From positions 62,001-126,000 of the forward strand of contig JANFNE010000073.1 of NCBI GenBank assembly GCA_024867545.1: DNA of 64,000 bases. The letters run 5' to 3'. Shown in pieces: positions 1 through 11,600 of this stretch; position 1 is the stretch's first letter, and each line of letters starts with the position of its first letter. The position numbers and the translations under genes are program-made. The notes under the pieces were generated by a model. That model was given only the letters and a program-made list of their open reading frames with translations. It did no database searches and was not told the DNA's origin. The DNA comes from Phytopythium helicoides (Eukaryota; Oomycota; Peronosporomycetes; Pythiales; Pythiaceae).

Positions 1-1
1 C

Positions 2-1018
2 CGCAAGACGATGGAGCCTGTGGAGAAGGTGCTCCGCGACGCGAAGCTGTCGAAGAGCCAGGTGCACGAGGTTGTGCTTGTGGGTGGCTCGACGCGTATT
101 CCGAAGGTGCAGCAGCTGCTGTCTGACTTTTTCAACGGCAAGGAGCCGTGCAAGTCGATCAACCCGGACGAGGCTGTGGCCTTCGGCGCGACGGTGCAGG
201 CTGCTATCCTGAGCGGCAACGACTCTTCGGAGAAGCTGCAGGACCTGCTTCTGCTGGATGTGACGCCTCTGTCGCTTGGTCTGGAGACGGCGGGTGGTGT
301 GATGACGACGCTGATCCCGCGTAACACGACGGTTCCCACGAAGAAGTCGCAGACGTTCTCTACGTACGCGGACAACCAGCCTGGTGTGCTTATCCAGGTG
401 TTCGAGGGTGAGCGTTCGATGACGCGCGACAACAACCTTCTGGGCAAGTTCAACCTGGACGGCATTCCGCCGATGCCTCGTGGCGTGCCTCAGATCGACG
501 TGACGTTCGACATTGACGCGAACGGTATCCTGAACGTGTCTGCTGTGGAGAAGTCTACTGGCAAGGAGAACAAGATCACGATCACGAACGACAAGGGTCG
601 TCTGTCGCAGGCGGACATTGACCGCATGGTTGCGGAGGCGGAGAAGTACAAGGCTGAGGACGAGGCGAACAAGGTCCGCATCGACGCGAAGAACGGTCTT
701 GAGAACTACGCGTACAACCTCCGCAACACGCTGAACGACGAGAAGCTGAAGAGCCAGATCTCTGAGGAGGACCGCAAGGCTATTGACGACAAGGTGACGG
801 AGACGATCAACTGGCTGGACGCGAACCAGTCTTCGGAGAAGGAGGAGTACGAGGCGAAGCAGAAGGAGCTGGAGGGTGTTGCGAACCCTATTCTGCAGAA
901 GATGTACGCTGCTGCTGGCGGCGCTCCTGGCGGCATGCCTGGTGGCGACATGCCTGGTGCGGGTGCTGCTCCTTCGGGCGGTGCGGACCAGGGCCCGAAG
1001 ATCGAGGAGGTCGACTAA
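2..1018 (+). CDS. HSP70: Cytosolic HSP70 chaperone, 3' part
   Basis: The gene enters from the left edge with an open frame from base 2, leaving the last 339 codons. It encodes an ATP-dependent protein-folding chaperone. Visible are the end of the nucleotide-binding domain ([18 protein letters not shown]), the interdomain linker and start of the substrate-binding domain ([15 protein letters not shown]), the lid helices, a Gly/Met/Pro-rich tail with GGMP repeats, and the terminal EEVD that binds TPR co-chaperones. EEVD places it in the cytosol or nucleus rather than the ER or mitochondrion. Codon use is very biased towards GCG, AAG, AAC and CTG, as in highly expressed genes. No intron is seen in the visible part. 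The 5' end lies outside the window. Confidence 0.97.
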   Translation, partial: RKTMEPVEKVLRDAKLSKSQVHEVVLVGGSTRIPKVQQLLSDFFNGKEPCKSINPDEAVAFGATVQAAILSGNDSSEKLQDLLLLDVTPLSLGLETAGGVMTTLIPRNTTVPTKKSQTFSTYADNQPGVLIQVFEGERSMTRDNNLLGKFNLDGIPPMPRGVPQIDVTFDIDANGILNVSAVEKSTGKENKITITNDKGRLSQADIDRMVAEAEKYKAEDEANKVRIDAKNGLENYAYNLRNTLNDEKLKSQISEEDRKAIDDKVTETINWLDANQSSEKEEYEAKQKELEGVANPILQKMYAAAGGAPGGMPGGDMPGAGAAPSGGADQGPKIEEVD

Positions 1019-1843
1019 GCGGTTTTCGTCAGTGTGTGAAGTCGAGTCTAGTCTCGCGGAGAGCGAGTCTTGGACTGAGTCGCGCAGGGAGGCGTCGGCG
1101 TGGATTGCACTCGCTAGTTGAAGGGCGGAGCGCGCGACAGAGTTTGCGTTGACCTCGATGGTCATCTGCTTGAGTAGGAAAAACTTTTCGTTGTTGCCGT
1201 AGAAGGCGCAACAGCTAAAATACATGACATTCCAGTCACAAGCGTCAAGGTTTGAACTGTTTGGTGGTGCTTTGATTTTGAACTGAGTTTGTGAGTGCGC
1301 TGCCTCAAAGCAAAGAACAGCGGTTGGCTTCCAACATTTTTCATCATAGAGTCGAGGATTTCTGCAATGACCCATGGTTTTGCGCAAGTCCAAGAATCAT
1401 CCCGCTAGATTTGGTTGGCATGAAGGGCTGGAGGGGGTGCTGTGCGCTGTGCGGTGCTGCAGATCTGCGTGACGACACCCGTCACCGATCATTGCGGCCG
1501 TCAAAGCACTTCACAGTGCAGCCAGCATATCGGCAGCCGCAATGGAGGTTTGGCTAGAATTGCTGCCTCTGCGAGAACCGAGTTGTCCAAAGTGAAAGCT
1601 CAGTTTATCATGCGGACTCCCTCATGCCTGCCATCTTCAGACTGCATGGTCCATTGTTCTCTCGACTGCTCCTGCAGCCAGCAGCGCCTCGAATCGACGG
1701 ACACCAGCGCCTTCCAATCTGATTTTCAAGCGCATGGGTTCGCTTTTCTCCCGAAACCGCACTTAGCGGGGGTGGGTCGCCGATGGATTTTCCGCCGCCG
1801 CCTGGATCGAGTCCGCGCACTGCCGCTCGCCGCCCGCCCCGCC
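1019..1843. other. Intergenic, HSP70 to SNARE
   Basis: Holds the 3' flank of HSP70 and the promoter region of the SNARE gene. Open frames here are short, lack family motifs and overlap one another. No repeat or RNA gene was recognised. Confidence 0.5.
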
Positions 1844-3156
1844 ATGTCGACGCCCTCGCCGGCGGCCAGCGCCGACCCGTTCTACGTGTTCAAGGAGTGC
1901 GTGGCCTGCGCGCTCGTCTGCGCTCTCTGCTCGCGGTCTCGCGGCCGCTGACCGATCTCTGGCTGCGCAGTGAGCTCGCGAGCAAGGTGTCGGCCGTCAA
2001 CACCAAGTACCACAAGTGGCGCGCGCTGCTGGACGCGCCGGACGCGCGCGAGCTGCCCGCGCTCACCACGCGTGCGTCGCCTGCTCTGCGTGGACGCGTG
2101 CGATCGCTGCTTGCTAACTGAGGCCCGGTGCGCGCAGAGATCGAGGGCGCCGTGGCGGCGGCTGACAAGTCGCTGCGCTTCCTGGAGGACACGATCGTCA
2201 TGGTCGAGGCCAACCGCGCCAAGTTCGCGCACATCGACGCGGTGAGCTGCTAGCGTGGAGGTGGCCGGAGGTTTGTGTGTGGCTCTGACGCTGTGGCTGG
2301 GCGGCGAGCAGGCGGAGATCGCGAGTCGCCGGGAGTTCGTTGCCACCACTCGCAAGGTGCGCTGCTGTCCAGTGGCGGCGGGACGAGGAGCTGGAAGCTG
2401 ATAGGACCATGCTGCGCTTTCCCAGGAACTGCAAGCAGTCAGCGCCGACATTTCGTCGGACGCGGCCAAAGCGCGCGTGCGGCGCGAAGAGCAAAAGGTG
2501 CGACGTTGTGTTTTTCTGAGCTGCAGGTATTTGACAAACTCACTGACGAGGACATCCAACGGTGTGCAGCTCATGAAGCCGGTGACCAAGAAAAGCTCCA
2601 AGCCGATGTCCTACGAAGACGACAACGAGCGCTTTATGACCGAAGAAACCCAGCGGCAAAAGGTAAGCAGGAAGATGAACTAGGATTCCTGCTTGAAGAG
2701 TTGACGCATCTGACCAGATCCTATTGGCTCGTCATGCAGCAAATCATGCAGTCGCAAGACCAGAGCGTCGACGGGCTGCTGACGTCCGTGCATGGCCTCA
2801 ACCACGTTGCCGTGCAGATCAACCACGAAGTGCGCGACCAAAACAAGTGCGTCGTCGCTTCACGGATCCATGTGACGAATTGGACTGATCTAACCTCAAC
2901 TGTCGCCGACAGGATGCTGGACGACCTAAACCACGATGTTGAGGAGGCCCAGGAGCGCATGAACTTCGTCATGGACAAGATGAGCAAGATGCTCAAGACG
3001 AAAGGTGCGCCGCTTCGACTTGTTGAACTGCCTGTCACGTGCGCCAATTTGCCGCTAACCATTGTGACGTGATGGTCAGACAAATGCCAGCTGGGTCTCA
3101 TCCTGTTCCTCATGCTTGTGCTCGTGGCCATGATCTTCCTCGTCATTTACACGTAG
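1844..3156 (+). CDS. STX6: Qc-SNARE, syntaxin-6 type, nine exons
   Basis: Reconstructed exons are 1844-1896, 1971-2071, 2138-2241, 2312-2356, 2426-2497, 2570-2662, 2740-2846, 2913-3004 and 3080-3156. All introns are GT...AG, phases agree throughout, and the sum is 248 codons including stop (247 aa; human syntaxin 6 is about 255). The N-terminus (DPFYVFKDEL) and following helices match the syntaxin-6 N-terminal bundle. The SNARE motif runs from about QIMQSQDQSVDGLL to MDKMSKML, with the zero-layer Gln in RDQNKML. A single C-terminal membrane anchor (LGLILFLMLVLVAMIFLVIY) follows. Members of this group act in endosome/trans-Golgi fusion. The exon 7 acceptor is the least certain junction: 2739/2740 was chosen because it keeps frame and matches the family (KQIMQSQDQ). 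Confidence 0.88.
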
Positions 3157-3278
3157 CCCTAGAGATTCCGCCATGTACAATACCAGCTCTGCCTCATTGG
3201 CACCTACAGTGCGTGTGCTATATTTCGTTCGTCTAACTGCCTACGTCCGGTCACCCCCGCGTCCCCAGCCTCCACCCG

Positions 3279-4223
3279 CTAGACGCACTTCTCCTGCTTG
3301 GTGCGCACGCTCTTGGACGGCGAGCCCGTGACCAGGTACGGCACGAGCGTCTTGGGGTCGTACCGCAGCTGCGGCTGCGGCATGGACGACGGCATGGACA
3401 CGAGCGCGGCCGCGGCCGCGTGGCTCTCTGTGGACGTCCGCGCGGATGCGGACGTGGACGTGGACGACGGCGTGGCCGCTGCGGTCGCGGCTTGGGGCGG
3501 CGCGGCCGACGCGTCCGCAGCCAGGGCCACCGACAGCTGCATCCGCTGCACCTTCTTCTTGCGGTCGAGCTTGCGCTGGTTGGCGTTGGCGCGCAGCCGG
3601 TGGTAGTTGCACAGGTTGTGGTAGTCGCCACACGACTTGAGCGCGCGCACGTTGTGGCACTTGCCCGTGCGGTACTTGCACTTGAGCTCGGCGGTGGTCG
3701 GGACCGCGGCCGAGGCTGCGGATGCGTCCCCATCCGCGTCCACAGCGGCCGTCGACGGCGGGGCCTCGTAGAAGAGCGCGCGGAAGCTCGGCAGCTTGGT
3801 GCGCGGGTCCACGTCGGCGGCCACGTCAGCGTCCACTCCGCCCGGCGATGCGGCCGGCGACGCGGCCGTGGCCGCCGCGGACGACGCTGCGGCCGCGTCC
3901 GGCTCGTCCGCCGGCAGCTTGCGCTTCTTGAGCGTCACGAGCAGTGAACGCATCGAGATGCCGTCCTGGTCGACGTCCGCAGGCTCGGCGGCCTTGCTGG
4001 CGGCGCGTGCGCGGGTCTTGCGCGCCTTGGCGGGCGCCTGCGGCCGTGCGGACGGTCCGCGCGGATGCGGATGCGGATGCGGATGTGGATGCGGCCGCTG
4101 GGCGTCCACAGCGGCCTGGCCGTCCGCAGCCAAGGCCGCGCGGGCCTTGGTCGGGTTGCTGAGGTTCACGAGCGCGATGGCCTCCTGCTCGAGCGCGCGG
4201 CGCGCCTCGGCGTCGTCCAGCAT
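3279..4223 (-). CDS. Cys/His-motif protein with basic tail, possible nucleic-acid binder
   Basis: 314 codons from the ATG at 4223; the frame stays open upstream to 4430, but the extra residues are Arg-rich and not gene-like. Most of the protein is low-complexity Ala/Ser/Pro. An HPHPHP run (nt about 4060-4102) is encoded by a GGATGC-type hexamer repeat. The only ordered-looking part is residues about 181-225: Cys182, Cys189, Cys198, His202, Cys205 and His208, then a very basic stretch (RANANQRKLDRKKK). Spacing suggests one small zinc site with a basic extension, as in DNA- or RNA-binding modules. I have an impression, not verified, that this motif recurs in oomycete proteins. It ends with ...SVRTKQEKCV. 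It is convergent with the SNARE gene (122 bp between stops) and divergent from the kinase gene. The specific function is unknown. Confidence 0.7.
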   Translation of the reverse strand: MLDDAEARRALEQEAIALVNLSNPTKARAALAADGQAAVDAQRPHPHPHPHPHPRGPSARPQAPAKARKTRARAASKAAEPADVDQDGISMRSLLVTLKKRKLPADEPDAAAASSAAATAASPAASPGGVDADVAADVDPRTKLPSFRALFYEAPPSTAAVDADGDASAASAAVPTTAELKCKYRTGKCHNVRALKSCGDYHNLCNYHRLRANANQRKLDRKKKVQRMQLSVALAADASAAPPQAATAAATPSSTSTSASARTSTESHAAAAALVSMPSSMPQPQLRYDPKTLVPYLVTGSPSKSVRTKQEKCV

Positions 4224-5135
4224 GGTCGTCGCGCGGCGCGTGCGGGCGATCGAGAGTGGCGGCGGTCGTGTGGCCGCGCCTGAGTCTGTGTCTGAGTGGT
4301 GGCGCCGCGGGGCTCCTCCGCCGTTTCTGAGTTGCAGCCTGGTCTCTGGACCATTGGATCGACATACAACCGCCAAGTCAACGGCTCGCCGACTGTCTGA
4401 TTCCGCGGGCTGGAAGAACGCAAATCGCAACGATCACACGACGCGGCAACCGGTAAGCGCGATCTTCGCCTTTTGCGGCCAAGATCGCATGAAACCAACG
4501 GCAGCAAGCTCCACCCATGCAGACAGCTACTCAGATGCAAAGCAACCACGCCTGACTGGCCCTGCAGCTCCATATTTTTGCGGATTGAGTCGTCCTCCAG
4601 GGTCACGAGCGACTCGCTCGAGACCAGCGAGAGAGGCAGAACATACACACGAGTTGACACCCACGTAGGCGAGAACATTGCGATCTTCGACCTTTTTGGC
4701 CGCCGGTGACGGTTGGCGTGCGCGATGCCAGCGGGACGCCACAAAACCATTGGCCCCCAGTATGTGGCCGGTGCGCGACCATTGGCGGCGAATCTGATCC
4801 GACCGATGGGAGGAAAATTGCAAAACTGGCCTCGCTTCCAACTTCAACTTTGTGCGTCAGCAACGCGGTCGGAGGCCATCAGCGCTGGCGTGACGCTGAG
4901 GTTTGGCCTCTACGCCGAGCGCTGTGCTGCACTACAGCGCATCATTGGACCCAATGCCGTATGAAGCCAGTGCGGCAGCGCCACCAGACTAGCCCACAAC
5001 CACAGGACTCGACCTGCAAGTCGAACGTGACGTTGAAGTGCGCGTCGAACCACAGCGGCATGCTATTCCCAGAAAGAACCCAACCGCCACGGACCTCCCA
5101 CCGCGAGAGTCGCTGCAACGAAGCAGCTGCCGGTC
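4224..5135. other. Shared divergent promoter region
   Basis: 912 bp between the start codons of the minus-strand Cys/His protein and the plus-strand kinase-RhoGAP gene. It must hold both promoters. CCAAT-type pentamers occur (for example ATTGG at about 4750, 4783 and 4946), but no precise site can be assigned. No gene is supported. Confidence 0.45.
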
Positions 5136-8100
5136 ATGGCCAACGCACGGATGGATGACGCGACCGCCCGGCGAGTGCTCGCACCGCTCGGCGTCGACCT
5201 CGCGGACCCCGCAGACGAGTTCGAGCTGCAGCAGGCAGAGGGTGCCGGCGCCTCGGGCCGCGTGTTCCGTGCGAGCCGCCACAGTAATCCGAGTGAGTCC
5301 GTGGCGCTGAAAGTGATCCCGATCCCACCGCTGGTTCCCGATGCTGCAGCCCCGAGCTCGGCTGTGGCTGCAGTGGCTCGCGAGATCGCCTTCCTGCGTG
5401 CGTGCAACCACCCGAACGTCGTGACCTTCCACGGTGCCTACTACAAGTCCGGAGCGCTATGGCTCGCTATGGAGCACTGTGCTGGCGGATCTACTGCCGC
5501 CGTTCGTGCACGTCGGCTACTTTCCGAACGCGAGGTCGCCGTCATTCTGCGTGGAGCTCTGCTTGGACTCGCATACCTTCATGGTCGCAAGAAGTTGCAC
5601 CGAGACGTCAAGGGGGCCAATATCCTCCTCACGGCAAGTGGACGCGTCAAGCTTGCCGATTTCGGCGTGTCTGCGTCGCTCGTCTCTGATTCGGTAGCCG
5701 CCGCCGAGAGCGAGACCCCGCCGAACGCTGCGTACCAGCGAGGGACCTTTGTGGGCACGCCGTACTGGATGAGTCCCGAGATGATCCAGGATGGAGCCTA
5801 CGATCACAAGGCCGACATTTGGTCACTCGGCATTACGGCAATCGAGCTCGCCGATTGTGAGCCACCATTGTTCCGTGAGCACCCGATGCGAGCTCTTCTG
5901 CAGATCCCGCGTAATCCACCGCCAACCGTGCGGGACCCGAACTCGTGGTCAACGGAGTTTGTAGACTTCCTCAGTTTTGTGCTGAGAAAGAACCCAAAAG
6001 AGCGGCCGACAGCAACCGAATGTTTGAGCCATGCGTTCCTCATGAAGTACGAGGGAGATGACAGTGTTCTGGAACCGGAAGCTGTTGGTGAGATGCAGAC
6101 TCGAGTTGATCGTTACGAAAGCCAGGACTCGGAGAGCGTCGATATCATGCCAATCGCTAAGGCTGAGGTTATTAGAGAGTCGCTACCTGGCGTGACCGAG
6201 GATGAATCCAAGGTTGACGGAGAGATTGCGGATGCTATCGCAAGGTTGGACGCTGTTGGGAACCAAGGTTTTCCGCGGACTGACGATATCGAGGACGAAA
6301 TTGCAGACAATATATCGAGGATTCCAGATGCATCGCTGTCATCGCTGTCCTCTCGGACTTCATCAGCTAGAAAGGACGAGTTGCTCGAATTATCGGTGGA
6401 CGAATACGAAGATCCGACCGGGGGATCTGCGCCAAACAAGTGCTCGTTGGCTGGAAATGAGCTCCAACCTACTCGTGCTCACTCACCAGTCCGAGCATCT
6501 CGCCGTCAACTCACCTCGAGAAATGATGTCCCAGCCAGCCTGTGCTCCTCCTCGTCGATAACCGACTTGTCGATGGAACTACGAGCTCCACTCGAGGTAT
6601 CTAGTGATGCGATTGGTGGGTCTGGCGAGTGGAGTGAAGCAGCATCAATAGGCAACCCGCTGGCAGAAATCGACACATCTACGTCGAGCATGCGAGTGAG
6701 TGCCTTACTGGCCTCGATCTCGTCGCCAACCAGCAGTTTTTCCGGTAGCTTTTGTGTATCGGGGAGCTTTCTTGCCTCTGAGAGCACATCAACGGCTAAT
6801 CAACAGCAGCAAGTACAGCCTTGCAGTGACCCACCAGCTGCATCTTTGCTTCGACGAAGCTCATTCAACCTCGCTGCATCAGCTTCATTTCGTGATTTGC
6901 TTGGGAGCAGCCGCACTAGCATCAGTATCCCGACAGAGAACAATGCACTAGGTGTATCTGCACCGCCGCTGCCTTCACCACCACCATTTCAGTTGTCTAG
7001 CCAGTCTAGCGCATGGACTGGTCTGATCTCCCACCAATTTGGCATCCCTCTCGATGACCAGCAGAGTCTCGATGTCGCTGGCAATTCGTCAGAGATCCCA
7101 TTGCTGCTGCATCTTTTGCGTCGAGAGCTTATCACTCGGGATGCACTGCAAACCACGCGATGGATTTATCGAGCAAGTCCCGATACTCGCGAGTTTGAGA
7201 GAGCTCGCACGGCGATAGATCACGGGGGCTTCGACCCTACCTCGATATCGGATCCCAATGTTTTCGCAAGTCTGCTGAAGCTCTGGCTGCGCGAGCTTCC
7301 AGCACCACTGTTAGCTCCCATAGATGTTTTGTCTATCCAGAAATTGGCTCGATTTGCGTCTTCCATTTCGGATGGAGACTTACATTCTTCCACTCGTTTA
7401 CCTCTTGCATCTGTGCACGAGCAAGTTGAATCAACGCTTACAAACATCAAAGGTCGTCGTCGGGCAGTTGTAGAGTGGCTACTCGATCACTGGCTTGAGG
7501 TACTGGAGAACGGAGCCAACAATCGTATGACGGCTCATGCACTGGCGGTTGTCATGGCACCAAGCGTTTATGCGTGCGTATACAAAGTAAATGGAAGTCA
7601 AGCTGGGAGCAGTGGAGAGGCTACTGTAGATGACATTATTGGAGTGCTTCGAGTGCTCATTTATTGGCGTCGCGCATGCCGGGATACAGGCCTTGCACCA
7701 ATCACAGATCACCTTGAGGACATCAGAAAAGAGAGAGGAGAAATCGTCCACTTCCACCAGAGCGAGTGTGAAACTGCCGCGTGTACTTCTGCGGTCATGT
7801 GGTCTCACGATGGCGGAAAACATTTTGCATCGCCCACAATCGATGTTACAGAGGATGGGATTGAGGCACCACATATTTCTATCGAGGCTTCGCTACGAGA
7901 TTGTGTTAGTCGATCAGTGGGACTATCTGATGGAAAACAAATCGCCAACCAGCTTGGTGCTGTCTCCATGGAACTGGAGCAAGAGCGATTTGTAGCCTTC
8001 CAGCGGTCAGTGGCCGACTTACTTGCAAGCTTTGCCAAGTCAAGTGAGGAGCGCGCATTTGCGGATCGATTTCGCCAATGCTTGCCAAAAAGCGGCTCAG

Positions 8101-8570
8101 CATCTTCCACAACGAAGCAAGGAGTGGACGACAACGACTGGGAGCAATTAGTGCAAGATTTACCTCGGCCGTTAGCGAGGATCGAACGATGGTTGAGAGC
8201 CTCCACGAATTTTGATATCTTTCGCCAGCTGACATACTCTGAGCGAACGATTCATGACAAGCGTCGGCGCCTGCAAAATTTATTATTAAACAAGGGAGTC
8301 CCAAATGATTCGCGACTCGAACAAAGCAAAGTTGTTCGAGTAATCCGTCGGTACGGCGATGGAGTACCTAGATTGCAAGCACTAGAGGTTATGAAACGAA
8401 CGCATACAAGCCAGAAAAATGGTCTCAGTTTATGTAGTGGCGCCGAGCGAATTATCCAAATGGATCCTGGGTATCAGGAAAATCGCTCCAATATTCTTCA
8501 TGAATTAGTCGACCTGGGCAGGGACGAACCTGCAGTTGGGTTCGTTCTGCTCGCCGCAATTGAGCATTAG
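5136..8570 (+). CDS. STE20-like protein kinase fused to a RhoGAP domain
   Basis: Single exon, 1144 aa. Residues about 28-310 are a Ser/Thr kinase of the STE20/GCK type: Gly loop GAGASGRVF (36-44), Lys59 in VALK, HRDVKGAN with catalytic Asp157, DFG at 175-177, and an activation segment GTFVGTPYWMSPEM in which SPE replaces APE. A long Ser-rich linker follows (about 310-620). A RhoGAP domain then spans about 632-830: WIYRASPD holds the candidate arginine finger, with LKLWLRELPAPLL and NRMTAHALAVVMAPSVY. The last 300 residues match nothing I know. The fusion suggests one polypeptide that phosphorylates targets and switches off Rho-family GTPases, as in cytoskeletal or polarity signalling; this is inferred from the domains. 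The ATG at 5136 begins about 28 residues before the kinase domain. Confidence 0.93.
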   Translation: MANARMDDATARRVLAPLGVDLADPADEFELQQAEGAGASGRVFRASRHSNPSESVALKVIPIPPLVPDAAAPSSAVAAVAREIAFLRACNHPNVVTFHGAYYKSGALWLAMEHCAGGSTAAVRARRLLSEREVAVILRGALLGLAYLHGRKKLHRDVKGANILLTASGRVKLADFGVSASLVSDSVAAAESETPPNAAYQRGTFVGTPYWMSPEMIQDGAYDHKADIWSLGITAIELADCEPPLFREHPMRALLQIPRNPPPTVRDPNSWSTEFVDFLSFVLRKNPKERPTATECLSHAFLMKYEGDDSVLEPEAVGEMQTRVDRYESQDSESVDIMPIAKAEVIRESLPGVTEDESKVDGEIADAIARLDAVGNQGFPRTDDIEDEIADNISRIPDASLSSLSSRTSSARKDELLELSVDEYEDPTGGSAPNKCSLAGNELQPTRAHSPVRASRRQLTSRNDVPASLCSSSSITDLSMELRAPLEVSSDAIGGSGEWSEAASIGNPLAEIDTSTSSMRVSALLASISSPTSSFSGSFCVSGSFLASESTSTANQQQQVQPCSDPPAASLLRRSSFNLAASASFRDLLGSSRTSISIPTENNALGVSAPPLPSPPPFQLSSQSSAWTGLISHQFGIPLDDQQSLDVAGNSSEIPLLLHLLRRELITRDALQTTRWIYRASPDTREFERARTAIDHGGFDPTSISDPNVFASLLKLWLRELPAPLLAPIDVLSIQKLARFASSISDGDLHSSTRLPLASVHEQVESTLTNIKGRRRAVVEWLLDHWLEVLENGANNRMTAHALAVVMAPSVYACVYKVNGSQAGSSGEATVDDIIGVLRVLIYWRRACRDTGLAPITDHLEDIRKERGEIVHFHQSECETAACTSAVMWSHDGGKHFASPTIDVTEDGIEAPHISIEASLRDCVSRSVGLSDGKQIANQLGAVSMELEQERFVAFQRSVADLLASFAKSSEERAFADRFRQCLPKSGSASSTTKQGVDDNDWEQLVQDLPRPLARIERWLRASTNFDIFRQLTYSERTIHDKRRRLQNLLLNKGVPNDSRLEQSKVVRVIRRYGDGVPRLQALEVMKRTHTSQKNGLSLCSGAERIIQMDPGYQENRSNILHELVDLGRDEPAVGFVLLAAIEH

Positions 8571-8637
8571 CTGTACTTTTGATGCGTTAGATCTTTCTTT
8601 ATGAAATGCATACATTCACACCTACAACAGCACCCTA

Positions 8638-11600
8638 TCACTTGCGCTTGCCCTTGACAGATCCAAATAGCCCCTTCTTGACTGTCGCTGTAGCCGAGCT
8701 TGAACCGGCAGCCCCAGTTGGTACAGTTGATGCAGTAGAGGAAGAAGATGAACTGCCTCCCCACAGTTTAGAGCCACTTGGCTTATGATCCTTGATTTTA
8801 TCCAGCACAGTTGCAACCGTCTCCACAGACAGATGTGAATATTTACCAGCCTCTCGCTGGTGAGGATCGAGGAATCTGTCTGCGTTCCCTGAAAGCAGGA
8901 GCTCAACAAGTTGAGTGAGCTGTAAGAATACTTCACGAAGCTGTACAATAGGAATCGACCCTATAAAATCCATGAGTGCATCCAAGTTGCGCTTGAAGTT
9001 TGCGATCCCTGCAGAGTTTAGCTTCTTGACTGCTGACCCACTCAGCACTTGCTCAATCGCCTTGCATATATGAATACAGGATGCGAAGTGTACAGCCTCC
9101 TTGACGACCGTAGGCAACTGCTCCAGTTGCGCAAACGTCACCTTGAGATAGTTGATGAGATCCCACATACAGGGGTCCGGCTGAGTTGAAGCGGCTGCCG
9201 GTGTCCAGTTGAGAAAGTAAAAAGAGGACAGCAGCTCGTCAATCTTTTTGAGCTGCACGGACACGTAGATGATTAACAATTGGCTTGGAAATTCATCCAT
9301 CACGCTGAAGTGCATACATACCATGAGTTCGCACACCATGTCTTGCGCACGCGTCATTGTGCTCTCAAATCTCTTTTTTGCACCGGCCTTGCTGAGCAAA
9401 TAGCGGCTAGCCGCAGAGTTGGGTGCATTGCTAGAATTGCTGGTTGAATTGGAGCTTGCGCGCAACGTGTTTGTGACGCTGTAGCCATACGTCCTCGCCT
9501 CCCAGGCTTCGGTCTGAGCCTTGACAAGTGTTTCGAAGTGGTCGCAGGCACAGGCAAGATACGACGCGTTCGTACCCAGCATTACCGCCTACAACTCATG
9601 CATAGTGCAGCTTAGATTGCGATGGTGATGCAATAAATCAAACATCTTGCACTATACCATGGAAACTTGGAGATCGGAGCGCTGGTCAATTGCCTCATTG
9701 AGCACCTGGTTGAGAAACCCGAGCGCCTCAATCACGTCGTCACGCACAGCATCACCCCAGTCGTTCATGTTCAAATATCTAATAGACCACATTGTCAGTT
9801 GTACTTCAGCAGTTAAAAGAAGAAGTTCCCAACCACACAAACGTATCATACCGTTCATAGTCAAACATCATCTGAACGAGCGCTTCGATACTAGCACAAC
9901 TTTTTGCAACCACCTAGTAAGAAGCAAGTAGTGTTAGCCACCATCATTTCTTGCCGCACTTTGAGCTCAAAGCTCAACTGACCTCCGTGAAAGGAAGGAC
10001 AACAATATCAGCGGTTAGGTCAACGCTCTTTAGCATCTCTGCTTCCTTTCCGATGAGACCACACCGCGTAAGTGTCTGCTCCATATAGAATATAAGCAAT
10101 CAGCGAGAATACTGTAAGCTCACAACACATGATGATATCACATTAACCTCATGAAGATTTTCTTGTGCCAATCGGACGTTCTCGAACGTGTCGGACGCCA
10201 TGAATTCACGCAGCTGTCTGTTACAACATTTGAATGGCAAGCCGTTAAGCCCTTGTTAAGAATCGCGCTAGCAGTGCTGCAACAATTGTCAATTGTACAG
10301 TACTTGGTTGTGTCTGTGAGCAATGAATGGCGGAAGTGCGCGCCAAGGCGTCGAAACGTGTCGAACAATGCTGTTGCATTATACTCATGAACTTCATCTC
10401 CAAGAGCCCGTCCACATTGTATCGCGCTGCGCTTGATCGCAAGAACTGTTGATGGTATCTCGATGCGAAGTACCGAAGCAGTGACGATGCCGCACAAGCT
10501 CTGAACGATGAGATGGAAGATGCCATTGATTTCCTTCTTGGTCAACAATGCCTCGTTCGAATAACGCCACAACAGGTGTTCCAGACAAAAGGCGCCTGCA
10601 AATTTCTTAAAGAGTTCCTCATGCTGCCCGACAAATTTATCAGGTGTCACAGTCGCAATGTCTCCTCGCAAAAAAGACTGAAGCTGCAGCTGAGGTAGAC
10701 GATTGGCATTGTAGAACGCCGCAAGTTCAGGCACTTGGTTCATGACACGGAAAACGTGTAGCACGCGAAGCATAGGCGATAGGTGCTTAAGCGTCATCTT
10801 CATGTACTCTTCGTGAATAGAACTGCGCTCCCGTAAGGCGTCTGCTTCCGAGTTGAGAACCTTTAGCGAAGGTAGCTTTGGTAATTGATGCTGCTCTTCA
10901 GCCGAGCGAGGTGACACCACTAAACCAGGCGCAATAGCTCCAGATGTAGAACGGCGAGGTGTTGACGAAGCACCAGAGCGCGCCGAGTTTGATGATGAAT
11001 TTGCTGACGGCACTCCACACTTCTCAAGAATATCCTGTTCGTAATACTGCTCGCTCACTTGGTTCTCGAATCGCCGAATAGCTTGCTCGCCAACATTCTG
11101 AAAAAAGAGCCATCGGTGGTGAGCATCCAAATTATGGCAACACATAGCACACACTTACTAAAGAAGCTGCACGGATATTTTCGAGCCACGTGGACGCACT
11201 GCGTCTCGCCTCTTCTTTAATTGTCTCCATGGCAACATGCATCCAGTCGTTCATGCGCTGGGGAAAGAGCTGACCCTACGATTGTCAAGTAAATGGAGAG
11301 CGAGTAGTTACTTCACAGCTCCGATTCGATTCAGCATCCAACAAAAATGTCCTCGATACCCTGAACGAGCCAATCTCGATGCGCAAGTCCTCGAGTACCT
11401 TGAGCGCGTGAAAGAGTTTGTTCTCTTGGATACACTGATCAATTGTAGTCGCGAGACCGACCTGGACATATGCATGCAGCCTCTCAAGATTAGCAGACTG
11501 CTGTCGCAAAGATTCAGCCAATCAGCCTACAATTCTCTGGCACTGCTGCAGCTTCTCGATCGAGTCGTCAATGTGTTGCTGCACGGCATAGCAATCGACG

